Source: Nonomuraea wenchangensis
GTDB lineage: Bacteria; Actinomycetota; Actinomycetes; Streptosporangiales; Streptosporangiaceae
Direction: 5' to 3'
Assembly (NCBI RefSeq): GCF_900111685.1
Contig: NZ_FOHX01000005.1
Span: forward strand, 558,001 to 622,000
Length of the DNA: 64,000 nt
Position 1 is the stretch's first letter, and each line of letters starts with the position of its first letter. A program made the position numbers and the translations under genes. Shown piece after piece: positions 30,745 through 40,321 of this stretch. The notes under the pieces were generated by a model. That model worked only from the letters and a program-made list of their open reading frames with translations, made no database searches and had not been told where the DNA came from.

Positions 30745-31911
30745 TCAGGGCCGTAGGCGCACCAGATCGCGGTCCAGGCTCTCGACGCCGGCGGCGCCGA
30801 GCAGTTGCAGGGTCCGTACGAGCTCGGCGCGCAGCAGGTCGAGCACCCTGGTCACGCCGGGCTCGCCGCCCGCCATCAGGCCGTACAGGTAGGCCCGGCC
30901 GACGAAGCAGGCCCGCGCGCCCAGGGCCACCGCCGCCGCCACGTCCGCGCCGCTGCGCACCCCGCCGTCCAGGAACACCTCGGTACGGCCGCCGACGGCG
31001 TCCACCACCTCCGGCAGCAGCTCCAGCGGGGTGGGGGCACGGTCGAGCTGCCGGCCGCCGTGGTTGGACACCACCAGCCCGTCCACGCCCACGGCCGCGA
31101 GGTCCTTGGCGTCGTCCACCCGCTGCACGCCCTTGACCAGCAGCGGGCCCTGCCACGCCGACCGAATCCACTCCAGGTCGGCGATCGTCACGGACGGGTC
31201 GAACATCAGGTTCGTGATGCCCGCCAGGTCGCCGGGGGCGCCGTCCACCGTCGCGAACCGCAGCGGCTCGCTGGTCAGGAAGTCGAACCACCACGCGGGG
31301 TGGCCCAGCGCCCGCAGCGCGCTGCGCCAGCGCAGGGACGGCGGCACCGTCAGGCCGTGCCGGACGTCGCGCAGCCGCGACCCGGCGACCGGCACGTCCA
31401 CGGTGACGACCAGCACGTCCATGCCCGCCTCGCGGGCCACGGCCAGCATGTCCAGGGTGCGGGCGCGGTCGCGTACGACGTAGAGCTGGAACCAGTTCCA
31501 GCCGCCGGGGGCCGCCGCCGTCACCGCAGGAGCCGGGGTGGTGCCCATGGTGGACAGCGTGTACGGGACCCCGGCCCGCTCCGCCGCCCTCGCCACCGCG
31601 CGCTCGCCTGCCCGGTGCATCATCCGGGTGAACCCGGTCGGGCCGAGCACCACCGGCATCGCGATCCTGCGGCCCAGGATCTCCACCGACGTCGGCGCCT
31701 CGGCCACGTCCCGCAGCACCCTCGGCCGGAACTCCACCCGGTGGAACGCCTCCACCGACCTGGCCATCGACCATTCGCCCTCGGCGGCGCCGTCCACGTA
31801 GTCGAAGACCATGCGCGGGGCGCGCCTCCTGGCCAGCTCCCGAAGATCGCCGACGTCCGCCGCCGCGGCCACCCGGCCGGCCCGGGAGAGGCGGGGACGC
31901 CCGGGCAGCAC
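30745..31911 (-). CDS. FMN-dependent alpha-hydroxy acid oxidase/dehydrogenase
   Basis: A 388-residue TIM-barrel enzyme of the lactate oxidase / mandelate dehydrogenase / glycolate oxidase family. FDYVDGAAEGEWSM holds the active-site Tyr region, followed by PVVLGPTGFTRMMH, NWFQLYVVRDR, the catalytic His in VVSNHGGRQLD, and the FMN phosphate site FLDGGVRSGADV with GRAYLYGLM. It oxidises a 2-hydroxy acid to the 2-oxo acid and passes electrons to O2 or a quinone. GTG 31911 is used, but the frame stays open upstream and the true start may lie a little further out. It is monocistronic. Confidence 0.9.
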   Translation of the reverse strand: MLPGRPRLSRAGRVAAAADVGDLRELARRRAPRMVFDYVDGAAEGEWSMARSVEAFHRVEFRPRVLRDVAEAPTSVEILGRRIAMPVVLGPTGFTRMMHRAGERAVARAAERAGVPYTLSTMGTTPAPAVTAAAPGGWNWFQLYVVRDRARTLDMLAVAREAGMDVLVVTVDVPVAGSRLRDVRHGLTVPPSLRWRSALRALGHPAWWFDFLTSEPLRFATVDGAPGDLAGITNLMFDPSVTIADLEWIRSAWQGPLLVKGVQRVDDAKDLAAVGVDGLVVSNHGGRQLDRAPTPLELLPEVVDAVGGRTEVFLDGGVRSGADVAAAVALGARACFVGRAYLYGLMAGGEPGVTRVLDLLRAELVRTLQLLGAAGVESLDRDLVRLRP

Positions 31912-32000
31912 CTCCCGCAGCTCCCGCCACCGCAGCAGCCGCCGCCGCTCCTCCGCGCTCCCGTCGATGCTCCCGACGCTACCAAAACCCCAGACACCGC

Positions 32001-32190
32001 CCTATACCTCCCAGAGGGACCTTGGCCGTCTACGGGCACACCCCTGCGCCTCCCGGAGGGGCCTTGGCTGTCTGCGGTCACCACCTGCGCCTCCCTGAGG
32101 GACCTCGGTCGTACAGGCACCCCTTGCGCCTCCCTAGGGACCTCGGCCGTCTGGGAGCACCCCTGCGCCTCCCTAAGGACCTCGGCCGTT
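32001..32190. repeat. Degenerate ~40-bp tandem repeat, five copies
   Basis: Five imperfect units of 38-42 bp, each with the core GCGCCTCCCTGAGGGACCT then CGGCCGTCTACGGGCACCCC, run head to tail (unit starts near 32003, 32043, 32083, 32123, 32163). Each unit has a small dyad at CTCCC...GGGA. The array lies between the hydroxyacid oxidase and the HD-domain gene and ends at the HD gene's -10-like box. It has no coding potential. The rest of the gap 31912-32202 holds nothing else. Confidence 0.85.
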
Positions 32191-32202
32191 TACGGTGGGG
32201 GC

Positions 32203-32844
32203 GTGATCGATCACCGTAGTGACGGCGGGCTCGCGGCGGCGTGGGCGCGGCTCGCCGGGGCGTCGCCCGCCGCCCTCGCCACCGGCGCCGAGCTGATCGC
32301 CCGCTGGTCCGAGCCGCACCGCCACTACCACGACCGCGCCCACCTGGCCGCCGTGCTCGCCGCCGTGGACGACCTGGCCGGTGACGCCGCCGACCCGGAC
32401 GCGGTCCGCCTGGCCGCCTGGTTCCACGACGCCGTCTATGACGGTCACCCCGGCAGGGACGAGGAACGCAGCGCCCAGCTCGCCCAGTCCAGGCTCCCGC
32501 GCTGCGGCGTCCCCCCGGCCGTGGTCGCCGAGGTGGCGAGGCTGGTCCGGCTGACCGCCGCCCACGACACCCTCACCGCCGGCGACGCGAACGGCGCCGT
32601 GCTGTGCGACGCCGACCTCGCCGTCCTGGGCGGCCCGACCGGCGGGTACGCCGCCTACGCCGCCGCCGTCCGCCGTGAGTACGCCCACGTCCCCGACGAC
32701 CTGTTCAGGCCGGCCCGCGCCGACGTCCTGCGCCGCCTGCTCGCCGCCCCCGCCCTCTACCGGACCGCCCGCGGCCGGGCGTCGTGGGAGGAACGGGCCC
32801 GCGCGAACATGACCGCCGAGCTCGCCGAGCTCACGGCCGCCTGA
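32203..32844 (+). CDS. HD-superfamily metal-dependent phosphohydrolase-like protein
   Basis: A 213-residue helical protein. The family pattern for predicted HD phosphohydrolases is present: an early HYHDRAHLAAVL, the HD pair in LAAWFHDAVYD, then ERSAQLAQS and a late Asp in AVLCDADLAVLG. These ligands would bind one or two metals. The substrate is unknown; nucleotides or phosphoamino compounds are typical for the superfamily. GTG 32203 begins six bases after TACGGT (32191-32196), consistent with a leaderless transcript starting at the end of the repeat array. Confidence 0.82.
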   Translation: MIDHRSDGGLAAAWARLAGASPAALATGAELIARWSEPHRHYHDRAHLAAVLAAVDDLAGDAADPDAVRLAAWFHDAVYDGHPGRDEERSAQLAQSRLPRCGVPPAVVAEVARLVRLTAAHDTLTAGDANGAVLCDADLAVLGGPTGGYAAYAAAVRREYAHVPDDLFRPARADVLRRLLAAPALYRTARGRASWEERARANMTAELAELTAA

Positions 32845-32862
32845 CCGCCGCCGGTCGGGCGC

Positions 32863-33135
32863 TCACCGCGGGAGGTGCCGCTTGCGGCGGCGCAGCCCCG
32901 CGGCGACCAGCCGGCGCAGCAGCTCCCGCGAGCTGACCGCCTCGGCCCCCAGCGACACCGCCCGCGTGTGCACGGTCTCGGGCACGTCGTAGTGATCGCG
33001 GTCGAACGCCCGCTCCGGCACCCCCAGCAGCGCGGCGAAGTCGTGCAGCTCGTCCAGCGTGTGATCGCTGACCAGGTGCGACCACATGAGCCCGCGCGGC
33101 CCCGGCCAGTGGGGCGGATCGATGAGAACGGTCAC
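32863..33135 (-). CDS. DUF4031 family protein
   Basis: A 90-residue protein matching the small DUF4031 family: MTVLIDPPHWPGPRGLMWSHLVSD at the N-terminus, then HDFAALLGVPERAFDRDHYDVPE and a basic C-terminus RRLVAAGLRRRKRHLPR. The function is not known. Its start overlaps the stop of the HAD-like gene (ATGA), so it is the third gene of a P450-HAD-DUF4031 operon on this strand. Confidence 0.87.
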   Translation of the reverse strand: MTVLIDPPHWPGPRGLMWSHLVSDHTLDELHDFAALLGVPERAFDRDHYDVPETVHTRAVSLGAEAVSSRELLRRLVAAGLRRRKRHLPR

Positions 33136-33905
33136 GGGGACAAGGGTAGGACCCGCCCGCGCACCTCGACCTCCCCGAGGTCGGCGACGACGGCCCCGGC
33201 CCCGGCGGCGCGCAGTTCGTCCGCCTGCCCGCTCTCGCGTACGACCCCGACGACCAGCCCGAACGCCCCCTTCCCCGCCGCCTCCACGCCCGCGAGCGCG
33301 GCGTCCACCACCGCGACGCGGGCCGGCGGCAGCTCCAGGCGGCGCGCCGCCTCCAGGAACAGGGCGGGATCGGGCGGGCCGGGGAGGCCCAGCTCGGCGG
33401 CGTCCGCGCCGTCGACGATCACGTCGAACAGGTGGGACAGGCCGGCCGCCCGCACCAGCCGTCGTCCGTGCAGGCTCGCCGACACGGCCGCCGTCCTGGC
33501 GCCGCGCCGCCGCAGCTCGTGCAGCAGCGCCACGGAGGAGGGGAACGCGGCCACGCCGTACTCGTCCACCTGGGCGAGGAACGTCCGGTCCTTGGCCAGC
33601 CCCAGCCCGTGCACGGTGGGGGCGCCCGGCTCGTCGTCCGGCGTGCCCTCGGGCAGCGTGATGCCGCGCGCGGCGAGGAACGTACGGATCCCGTCGAGGC
33701 GGGGCCGCCCGTCCAGATGGCGCAGGTAGTCCTCACGGATGTCGAACGGCGTCGAGCGGCCGCGCAGGAAGGCGTCGAAGACGTGCTTCCAGGCGGCCGC
33801 GTGCCCCCGGGCCGTGTCGGTGACCGCGCCGTCGGTCCCGAAGGCGACGGCGCCGGCCCGGGTCAGATCGATGACGGGCGCGTCAACAGCAGCAGGCTCG
33901 CTCAC
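33132..33905 (-). CDS. HAD-superfamily protein with degenerate active site
   Basis: A 257-residue protein shaped like beta-phosphoglucomutase-type HAD hydrolases: helical cap (about 35-110) and Rossmann core. In motif I the expected DxDGxxxDT reads GTDGAVTDT: the nucleophilic Asp is Gly23, while Asp25 remains. Motif II Ser is kept (AAVSASLH), the motif III Lys is lost (PGPPDPALF), and the motif IV acidic region is partial (VAVVDAALAGVEAA). It is therefore probably not a phosphatase, and it may have a binding or regulatory role. It lies 18 bp after the P450 gene and overlaps DUF4031. Confidence 0.8.
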   Translation of the reverse strand: MSEPAAVDAPVIDLTRAGAVAFGTDGAVTDTARGHAAAWKHVFDAFLRGRSTPFDIREDYLRHLDGRPRLDGIRTFLAARGITLPEGTPDDEPGAPTVHGLGLAKDRTFLAQVDEYGVAAFPSSVALLHELRRRGARTAAVSASLHGRRLVRAAGLSHLFDVIVDGADAAELGLPGPPDPALFLEAARRLELPPARVAVVDAALAGVEAAGKGAFGLVVGVVRESGQADELRAAGAGAVVADLGEVEVRGRVLPLSP

Positions 33906-33923
33906 ATGGCGAACGTAGCCCGT

Positions 33924-35102
33924 CTACCAGGTTACGGGTAGCGTCTTGAGCCCGTAGACGATGGCGAGCTCCCTGAACGTCACCCCGCCCGCGACCCGGA
34001 GCGACGGGAAGCGGCGCAGCAGGGCGGGGAAGGCGATGCGCATCTCCATCTGCGCGAGCGGCGCGCCGATGCAGCGGTGGATGCCGTGGCCGAAGGCCGT
34101 GTGGGAGCCGTCGCGGCCGGGCCGGATCTCGTCGGCGTCCGCGCCGAACGCCTGCGGGTCGCGGTTGGCGCCGATGAGCGAGCACAGCACCATCTCGCCC
34201 TTCTTGATCGGTACGCCGTGCAGCTCCAGGTCGTCGCGGGCGAAGCGCGGGAAGGCCACCTGCACCACGGACATGTAGCGCAGCAGCTCCTCGACGACGT
34301 CGTTGACGTAGCCGTCGACCTCGCGCACCTTCGCGGCCTCTTCCGGGTGCTCCAGCAGCCAGAGCGTGCCGAGGGCGAGCATGCTGGTGCTGGTGTCGTG
34401 GCCGCCGGTCAGCAGGCCGTCGGCCATGCTGGCGAGCGTGCGGTCGTCGAGCTCGTCGCCGTGCTCGCGCAGGAGCTGGCCGAGCAGGCCGTCGCCGGGG
34501 TCGAGCCGTTCCCTGGCGACCAGCTCGACGAGGTACGTCATCGCGTCGTTGATCGCCTGCAGCGACGCCTCGGGCCCGGCGGTGAAGTCGAAGCGGTCCT
34601 TGCTGATCTTGACGAAGTCGGCCCGCTCCTCGTACGGGACGCCCAGCAGCTCGCACACCACCAGCGACGGGATCGGCAGCGCGAACTCCTCGAACAGGTC
34701 GACCGGCATGCCCTCGGCGCCCTTGGCCTCGATGCGGTCGAGCGCCTCCTCGACCATGGCCTCGATGCGCGGCTCCATCCTGCGCAGCCGCCGGACGGTG
34801 AACTCGGGGGTCAGGAACTTGCGCAGCCGCGTGTGCTCGGGCGGGTCGCGGAAGCCCAGCCCGCCGGGGTCCTCCTGGTTGGAGCCGAGACCGATGACGC
34901 CCGCGAAGTCGTTGCTGAACCGTTCGTGGTCGCCGAGCACCGTGCGGACGTCCTCCCAGCGGGTGACGAGGTACACGGTCTGGTCGCCCGGGATCTGCAT
35001 CGGAAAGACCGGATGCTCGTTCCTGATGCGGCCGAGCTCGCCCACGGGGTCGAAGCCGTCGCGCATGAACTGGACGAGCGGGAACTCATTGTCTGCCATC
35101 AT
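33924..35102 (-). CDS. Cytochrome P450
   Basis: A 392-residue soluble bacterial P450. I-helix motif GLLTGGHDTSTS (in place of the commoner AGxDT), K-helix ExxR in EELLR, and the haem loop FGHGIHRCIG with Cys344 as ligand. It needs ferredoxin and a reductase, and none are adjacent. The substrate cannot be inferred. ATG 35102 has AGGA upstream and matches the family start; longer forms to 35210 would add a non-conserved leader. It is first in an operon with the HAD-like and DUF4031 genes. A palindrome at 35127-35158 lies just upstream. Confidence 0.93.
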   Translation of the reverse strand: MMADNEFPLVQFMRDGFDPVGELGRIRNEHPVFPMQIPGDQTVYLVTRWEDVRTVLGDHERFSNDFAGVIGLGSNQEDPGGLGFRDPPEHTRLRKFLTPEFTVRRLRRMEPRIEAMVEEALDRIEAKGAEGMPVDLFEEFALPIPSLVVCELLGVPYEERADFVKISKDRFDFTAGPEASLQAINDAMTYLVELVARERLDPGDGLLGQLLREHGDELDDRTLASMADGLLTGGHDTSTSMLALGTLWLLEHPEEAAKVREVDGYVNDVVEELLRYMSVVQVAFPRFARDDLELHGVPIKKGEMVLCSLIGANRDPQAFGADADEIRPGRDGSHTAFGHGIHRCIGAPLAQMEMRIAFPALLRRFPSLRVAGGVTFRELAIVYGLKTLPVTW

Positions 35103-35126
35103 GTCCGTCCTGCTGGGATATAGCGC

Positions 35127-35158
35127 ACCATCCAGGGATAAATCCCTCGATAGATGGT
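35127..35158. promoter_or_regulatory. Nested palindrome upstream of the P450 operon
   Basis: AGGGATAAATCCCT (35134-35147) is a perfect 6-2-6 inverted repeat. It is enclosed by ACCATC (35127-35132) and GATGGT (35153-35158). The site ends about 25 bp before the P450 start and is a good operator candidate. No regulator gene is adjacent. Confidence 0.6.
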
Positions 35159-35236
35159 CCCACCTGGAGAGCCTGCCGGGCCCCTCCGAAAGGACGAATT
35201 TACCCCTCACCCCACCGAGTGACCTCGGCGGCTTCG

Positions 35237-35476
35237 CTATCGGCCGGCCGCCACGGCGTGGAGCGGCGGCTCGGGCAGGGGCGCCTCGGCGGTCAGCGAC
35301 GGGGGCGCCGGCTTGGGCCGGCGCGGTTCGCGTACGCCGCCCTGGCCGCCCGCCGGGTCGTCGGGCGGAAGGCCGTCGTCGGCCGCGGGCCCGTGCGGCT
35401 CGCCCGGCCCGTGGCCGTCCCGGGGGGCCAGGGCACCGCCGGAGAACACGCGCCGTCGCCGTGATCGTCTGCTCAC
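35237..35476 (-). CDS. Small proline-rich basic hypothetical protein
   Basis: A 79-codon frame from GTG: a very basic start (SRRSRRRRVFSGG) followed by Pro/Gly/Asp-rich disordered sequence (GPAADDGLPPDDPAGGQGG ... PLPEPPLHAVAAGR). Third codon positions are strongly GC, which favours a real gene, but the ribosome site is poor and no homologue is recognised. If real, it is an unstructured cytosolic protein. The alternative is a chance open frame in the P450/DUF2637 gap. Confidence 0.38.
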   Translation of the reverse strand: MSRRSRRRRVFSGGALAPRDGHGPGEPHGPAADDGLPPDDPAGGQGGVREPRRPKPAPPSLTAEAPLPEPPLHAVAAGR

Positions 35477-35681
35477 AGCCCCATTGTGCTTCCGCGTCCG
35501 TACGAGCGGACGGGTGTGCATGGGGGTGTCACCGTCAGGGCAGGCCGGGGCAGGGATGTTGACCCTGTGAAAGCGGGGCAAACTGGGACGGCAGACGGTG
35601 TTCGGCGTACAGATTTGGCGACATTCTGCGATGATCTCGTCGCATAGAGCCGGAGTTAACGCCCCCCACGGATAGTGACTG

Positions 35682-36920
35682 ATGCCGACATTTGAGGAAA
35701 TCACCGCCTTCATCACCGAGAAACCGGTCGCCACCGCGGTCATCACCCTGCTCAGCCTCCTCGGGCTGGCGCTCGCGTTCCTGGTCATCAGGGTCGCCTG
35801 GAGAGCCCTCGCCTGGCTGTTCGCCAGATACGTCGCCCCCCGTCCCATCGAGGACGTGCTGACCATCGTGGCCGCCTCCATCGCCACCGGCGTGTCGGCA
35901 CAGGGCATGTGGCGCTTCTCCGGCGACGTGCTCGGGCTGGACGGGCCGCTGCGGTTACTCCTGTTCGCCTTCATCGAGGTCGCCATCATCACCTCGGCCG
36001 TACGCGCCCGCCGCAACATGCGCGAGAACTTCTCCGCCGGCATCGACGGCATCGCCGTGTGGGCGCTGACCTGCCTGACCGCCGTCCTGTCGTCCATGGA
36101 CGCGCGCAGCCTGCCCGAGGCCGTCTTCCGGCTCGCCGCGCCGCTGGTCGCCGCCTGGCTGTGGGAGCGCGGCATGGCCATCGAACGCCACCGCATCCGC
36201 GGCACCGGCCGCATCAACTGGCGGCTCACCCCCGAGCGGCTGCTCGTCCGGCTCGGCCTGGCCGAGGTCAGCGACCGCACTGCCAGCGAGGTGGACGCCC
36301 ACCGCAGGCTCACCCGCGTCGCCCTGGCCGCGAAGAAGGCCAAGGCGCTGCGCGAGACCGGCGCCTCCGAGCGCAAGATGCGGGCCGCCCTCGCCCGGCT
36401 CGACAAGGCCATGGACCAGGCCGTCGAGCACACCGGCCTGGCCGTCGACCCGGCCCGCCAGGAGGCCCTGCTCGCCCAGATCGCCGCGCTCTACAACACC
36501 ACCGCCCTCATCGACGCCGACCCGCGCGTGCCGTGGGAGCACGACGCCGAACGGCACCCGGTGCCCGCCCGCCCGGCGCTGCCGCCCGCGCTGGCAGAGC
36601 TGGTGGACGACGAGGACGAGGACGTCGAGGTGCTCGACACCACCCCGCAGGTGCTGTCCACCGCCGAGCGCGCCGCCCGGCAGCGGGCCGCCCGCGACTA
36701 CTGGGACCGGCAGATCGCCAAGGGCATCGTGCCGCGCACCGTCGACATCGCCCAGGAGATCGGCATCTCGCTGGCCACCGCGCGCGAGTATCGTGCCCTG
36801 TGGAAGCTGGAGCCGCAGGCACACGCCCTCATCGAGGCGCTGTACCAGCAGCACGGCATCGTGGACACGGGCGCCTTCCCCGCCCTCGGGGCCGACGGGC
36901 GGGTGCTCGCCAAGCACTGA
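35682..36920 (+). CDS. DUF2637-like membrane protein with C-terminal helix-turn-helix
   Basis: A 412-residue protein. The N-terminal half has about four membrane helices (AVITLLSLLGLALAFLVIR; LTIVAASIATGVSAQGMWRF; LLLFAFIEVAIITSAV; GIAVWALTCLTAVLSS), a layout like the DUF2637/Spd proteins of actinomycete mobile elements. A charged helical linker follows. Near the C-terminus TVDIAQEIGISLATAREYRALWK looks like a helix-turn-helix. It could couple a membrane position to DNA binding. It is followed at 24 bp by a DUF2786 gene. The 205 bp upstream hold two small dyads (35495-35512 and 35627-35644). Confidence 0.72.
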   Translation: MPTFEEITAFITEKPVATAVITLLSLLGLALAFLVIRVAWRALAWLFARYVAPRPIEDVLTIVAASIATGVSAQGMWRFSGDVLGLDGPLRLLLFAFIEVAIITSAVRARRNMRENFSAGIDGIAVWALTCLTAVLSSMDARSLPEAVFRLAAPLVAAWLWERGMAIERHRIRGTGRINWRLTPERLLVRLGLAEVSDRTASEVDAHRRLTRVALAAKKAKALRETGASERKMRAALARLDKAMDQAVEHTGLAVDPARQEALLAQIAALYNTTALIDADPRVPWEHDAERHPVPARPALPPALAELVDDEDEDVEVLDTTPQVLSTAERAARQRAARDYWDRQIAKGIVPRTVDIAQEIGISLATAREYRALWKLEPQAHALIEALYQQHGIVDTGAFPALGADGRVLAKH

Positions 36921-36944
36921 GCGGCGGCACCCGGGGGGCGGCAC

Positions 36945-37646
36945 TTGCGCGATCAGCGCACACTCGAACGCGTCAGGAAGCTTCTGGCCAAGGCCGAGCG
37001 CACCGACAACGAGCACGAGCGTGCCACGTTCATGGCGGCGGCCTCGGCGCTCATGGCCAAGCACGGCATCGACACGCTGCCGCCGGCTGCCGGTGACCGC
37101 GAGACGCCCGGCGACCGCGTCGTCACCCTGCCCGCCCCCTGGGCGCGGGAGAAGGCCCGGCTCGTCAGTCTGGTCGCCCAGGCGGTGCGCTGCCGCCCGC
37201 TGCTCATCGGGCACGGCGACGGCGGCCACCGCGTGCACGTCTTCGGCTTCGCCGCCGACCTGGAGCGCGCCGACCTGCTGGCGACGTCCCTGCTGCTGCA
37301 GATGGCCTCGGGGCTGGCCCGCGTCCGGCCGCCGGGTGACGCCGTCTCGCCGCGCGCCTACCGGCGCTCCTGGCTGCTCGGCTTCACCGACGAGGTCTAC
37401 CGGCTGCTGTGCGCGGCCGAGGCGGACGCCGAGGCCGGCGCGGCGGCGGCCGGCACGGGGACGGCGCTCGTCCTCGCCGACCGCCGCGCCGAGGTGGAGC
37501 GCGCCGTGGCCGCGCACTACCCGCGCGTCAGGATGAGCGTCCCGCGCACCAGCGGCACCGGCTACCGCGACGGCGTGGCCGCCGCCCGCCACGCCGACCT
37601 CGGCCGCACCGGCATGGCGTCGCCCGTGGCCCGCGAGCTGACCTGA
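36945..37646 (+). CDS. DUF2786 domain protein
   Basis: A 233-residue protein. The N-terminal DUF2786 signature is ERVRKLLAKAERTDNEHERATFMAAASALMAKHGI. A second region contains VYRLLCAAEADAEAG and the C-terminal GTGYRDGVAAARHADLGR block typical of the family. The function is unknown. Genes of this type occur on both chromosomes and mobile elements of actinomycetes. The TTG at 36945 is a tentative start. It is probably co-transcribed with the upstream DUF2637-like gene. Confidence 0.82.
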   Translation: MRDQRTLERVRKLLAKAERTDNEHERATFMAAASALMAKHGIDTLPPAAGDRETPGDRVVTLPAPWAREKARLVSLVAQAVRCRPLLIGHGDGGHRVHVFGFAADLERADLLATSLLLQMASGLARVRPPGDAVSPRAYRRSWLLGFTDEVYRLLCAAEADAEAGAAAAGTGTALVLADRRAEVERAVAAHYPRVRMSVPRTSGTGYRDGVAAARHADLGRTGMASPVARELT

Positions 37647-37659
37647 CCCTGGGGCGCGG

Positions 37660-39294
<1,635 letters not shown>

Positions 39295-39390
39295 GCAGGC
39301 CACTTTACAAACGGGGCCCGGCGCGGCGGGTGACCGCGTCGGGGTGTGCGAAGTACATTCACGTCAGCAACCAGAATGGAGTTCTGTTCG

Positions 39391-40290
39391 ATGCGTTACG
39401 GGTACTTCCTCAACGAGCCCACGGGCGCCGACCCCATCGGCGGCCTCCGCGACCAGATCACCCAGGCCGCCGAGGACGGCTTCAGCTCGGCCTGGCTGTC
39501 CCACATCTTCGGCCTCGACGCGATCACCGCCCTGGTCGCGGCCGGCGTGCAGGCGCCGCCCCTGGAGCTCGGCACCGCCGTCGTGCCGACCTACCCGCGC
39601 CACCCGGCCGCGCTGGCCCAGCAGGCCATGACCGCCAACGCCGCGCTCGGCGGCCGGTTCGCGCTCGGCCTCGGGCTGTCGCACCAGATCGTCATCGAGA
39701 ACATGTTCGGCTACAGCTTCGAGCGGCCCGGCCGGCACATGAAGGAGTATCTGGACGTCCTCGTGCCGGCCAGCCGCGGCGAGCACGTCCGCTACGAGGG
39801 CGAGACGCTCAAGGCCGACATCAAGCTGAGCACCCCGGGCGCCGGCTTCCCCGTGCTGGTGGCCGCGCTCGGCCCGCGCATGCTCAAGATGGCCGGCACC
39901 GTGGCCGACGGCACCGTCCTGTGGATGACCGGCCCGAAGACCGTCGCCGACCACATCGTGCCGACCATCAGGGCCGCCGCCGCCGAGGCAGGGAGAAAGG
40001 AGCCGCGCGTCGTCTGCGCGCTGCCCGTCTGCGTCACCGACGACCCCGAGGGCGCCGTCGCCCGCGCCAACGAGGTCTTCAAGATCTACGGGCAGCTGCC
40101 CTCCTACCGCGCCATGCTCGACAGGGAGGGCGCGGCGAACCCCGGCGACATCGCCCTCGTCGGCGACGAGAAGACCGTGCTGGCCAAGCTCGAAGAGCTG
40201 GAGCGGGCCGGCGTCACCGACTTCGTCGGCGCCGTCTTCGCCGAACGGGAACGCACGCGGAGCCTGCTGACCGGCGCGGCGAAGGGCTGA
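39391..40290 (+). CDS. LLM class F420-dependent oxidoreductase
   Basis: A 299-residue luciferase-fold enzyme. The N-terminus MRYGYFLNEPTGADPIGGLRDQ and AWLSHIFGLDAITAL, with GTAVVPTYPRHP and FALGLGLSHQIVIENMFG, fit the actinobacterial F420 LLM group (TIGR03564-like). It is expected to use reduced coenzyme F420 for hydride transfer. The substrate is unknown. ATG 39391 has GGAG nine bases upstream. It is monocistronic and different in subfamily from the CE1758-type LLM gene at 1395. Confidence 0.88.
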   Translation: MRYGYFLNEPTGADPIGGLRDQITQAAEDGFSSAWLSHIFGLDAITALVAAGVQAPPLELGTAVVPTYPRHPAALAQQAMTANAALGGRFALGLGLSHQIVIENMFGYSFERPGRHMKEYLDVLVPASRGEHVRYEGETLKADIKLSTPGAGFPVLVAALGPRMLKMAGTVADGTVLWMTGPKTVADHIVPTIRAAAAEAGRKEPRVVCALPVCVTDDPEGAVARANEVFKIYGQLPSYRAMLDREGAANPGDIALVGDEKTVLAKLEELERAGVTDFVGAVFAERERTRSLLTGAAKG

Positions 40291-40321
40291 GGCGGGAGAG
40301 ATCCCAATAAACTCCGGCAAG

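Noticed and set aside
32001..32190. CRISPR array
   Set aside because: The repeated units are adjacent and degenerate with no unique spacers of constant length, and no cas genes are present.
35682..37646. A complete integrative conjugative element
   Set aside because: No integrase, relaxase, Tra/FtsK-like ATPase, replication gene or att repeat next to a tRNA was found. Only two suggestive genes are present.
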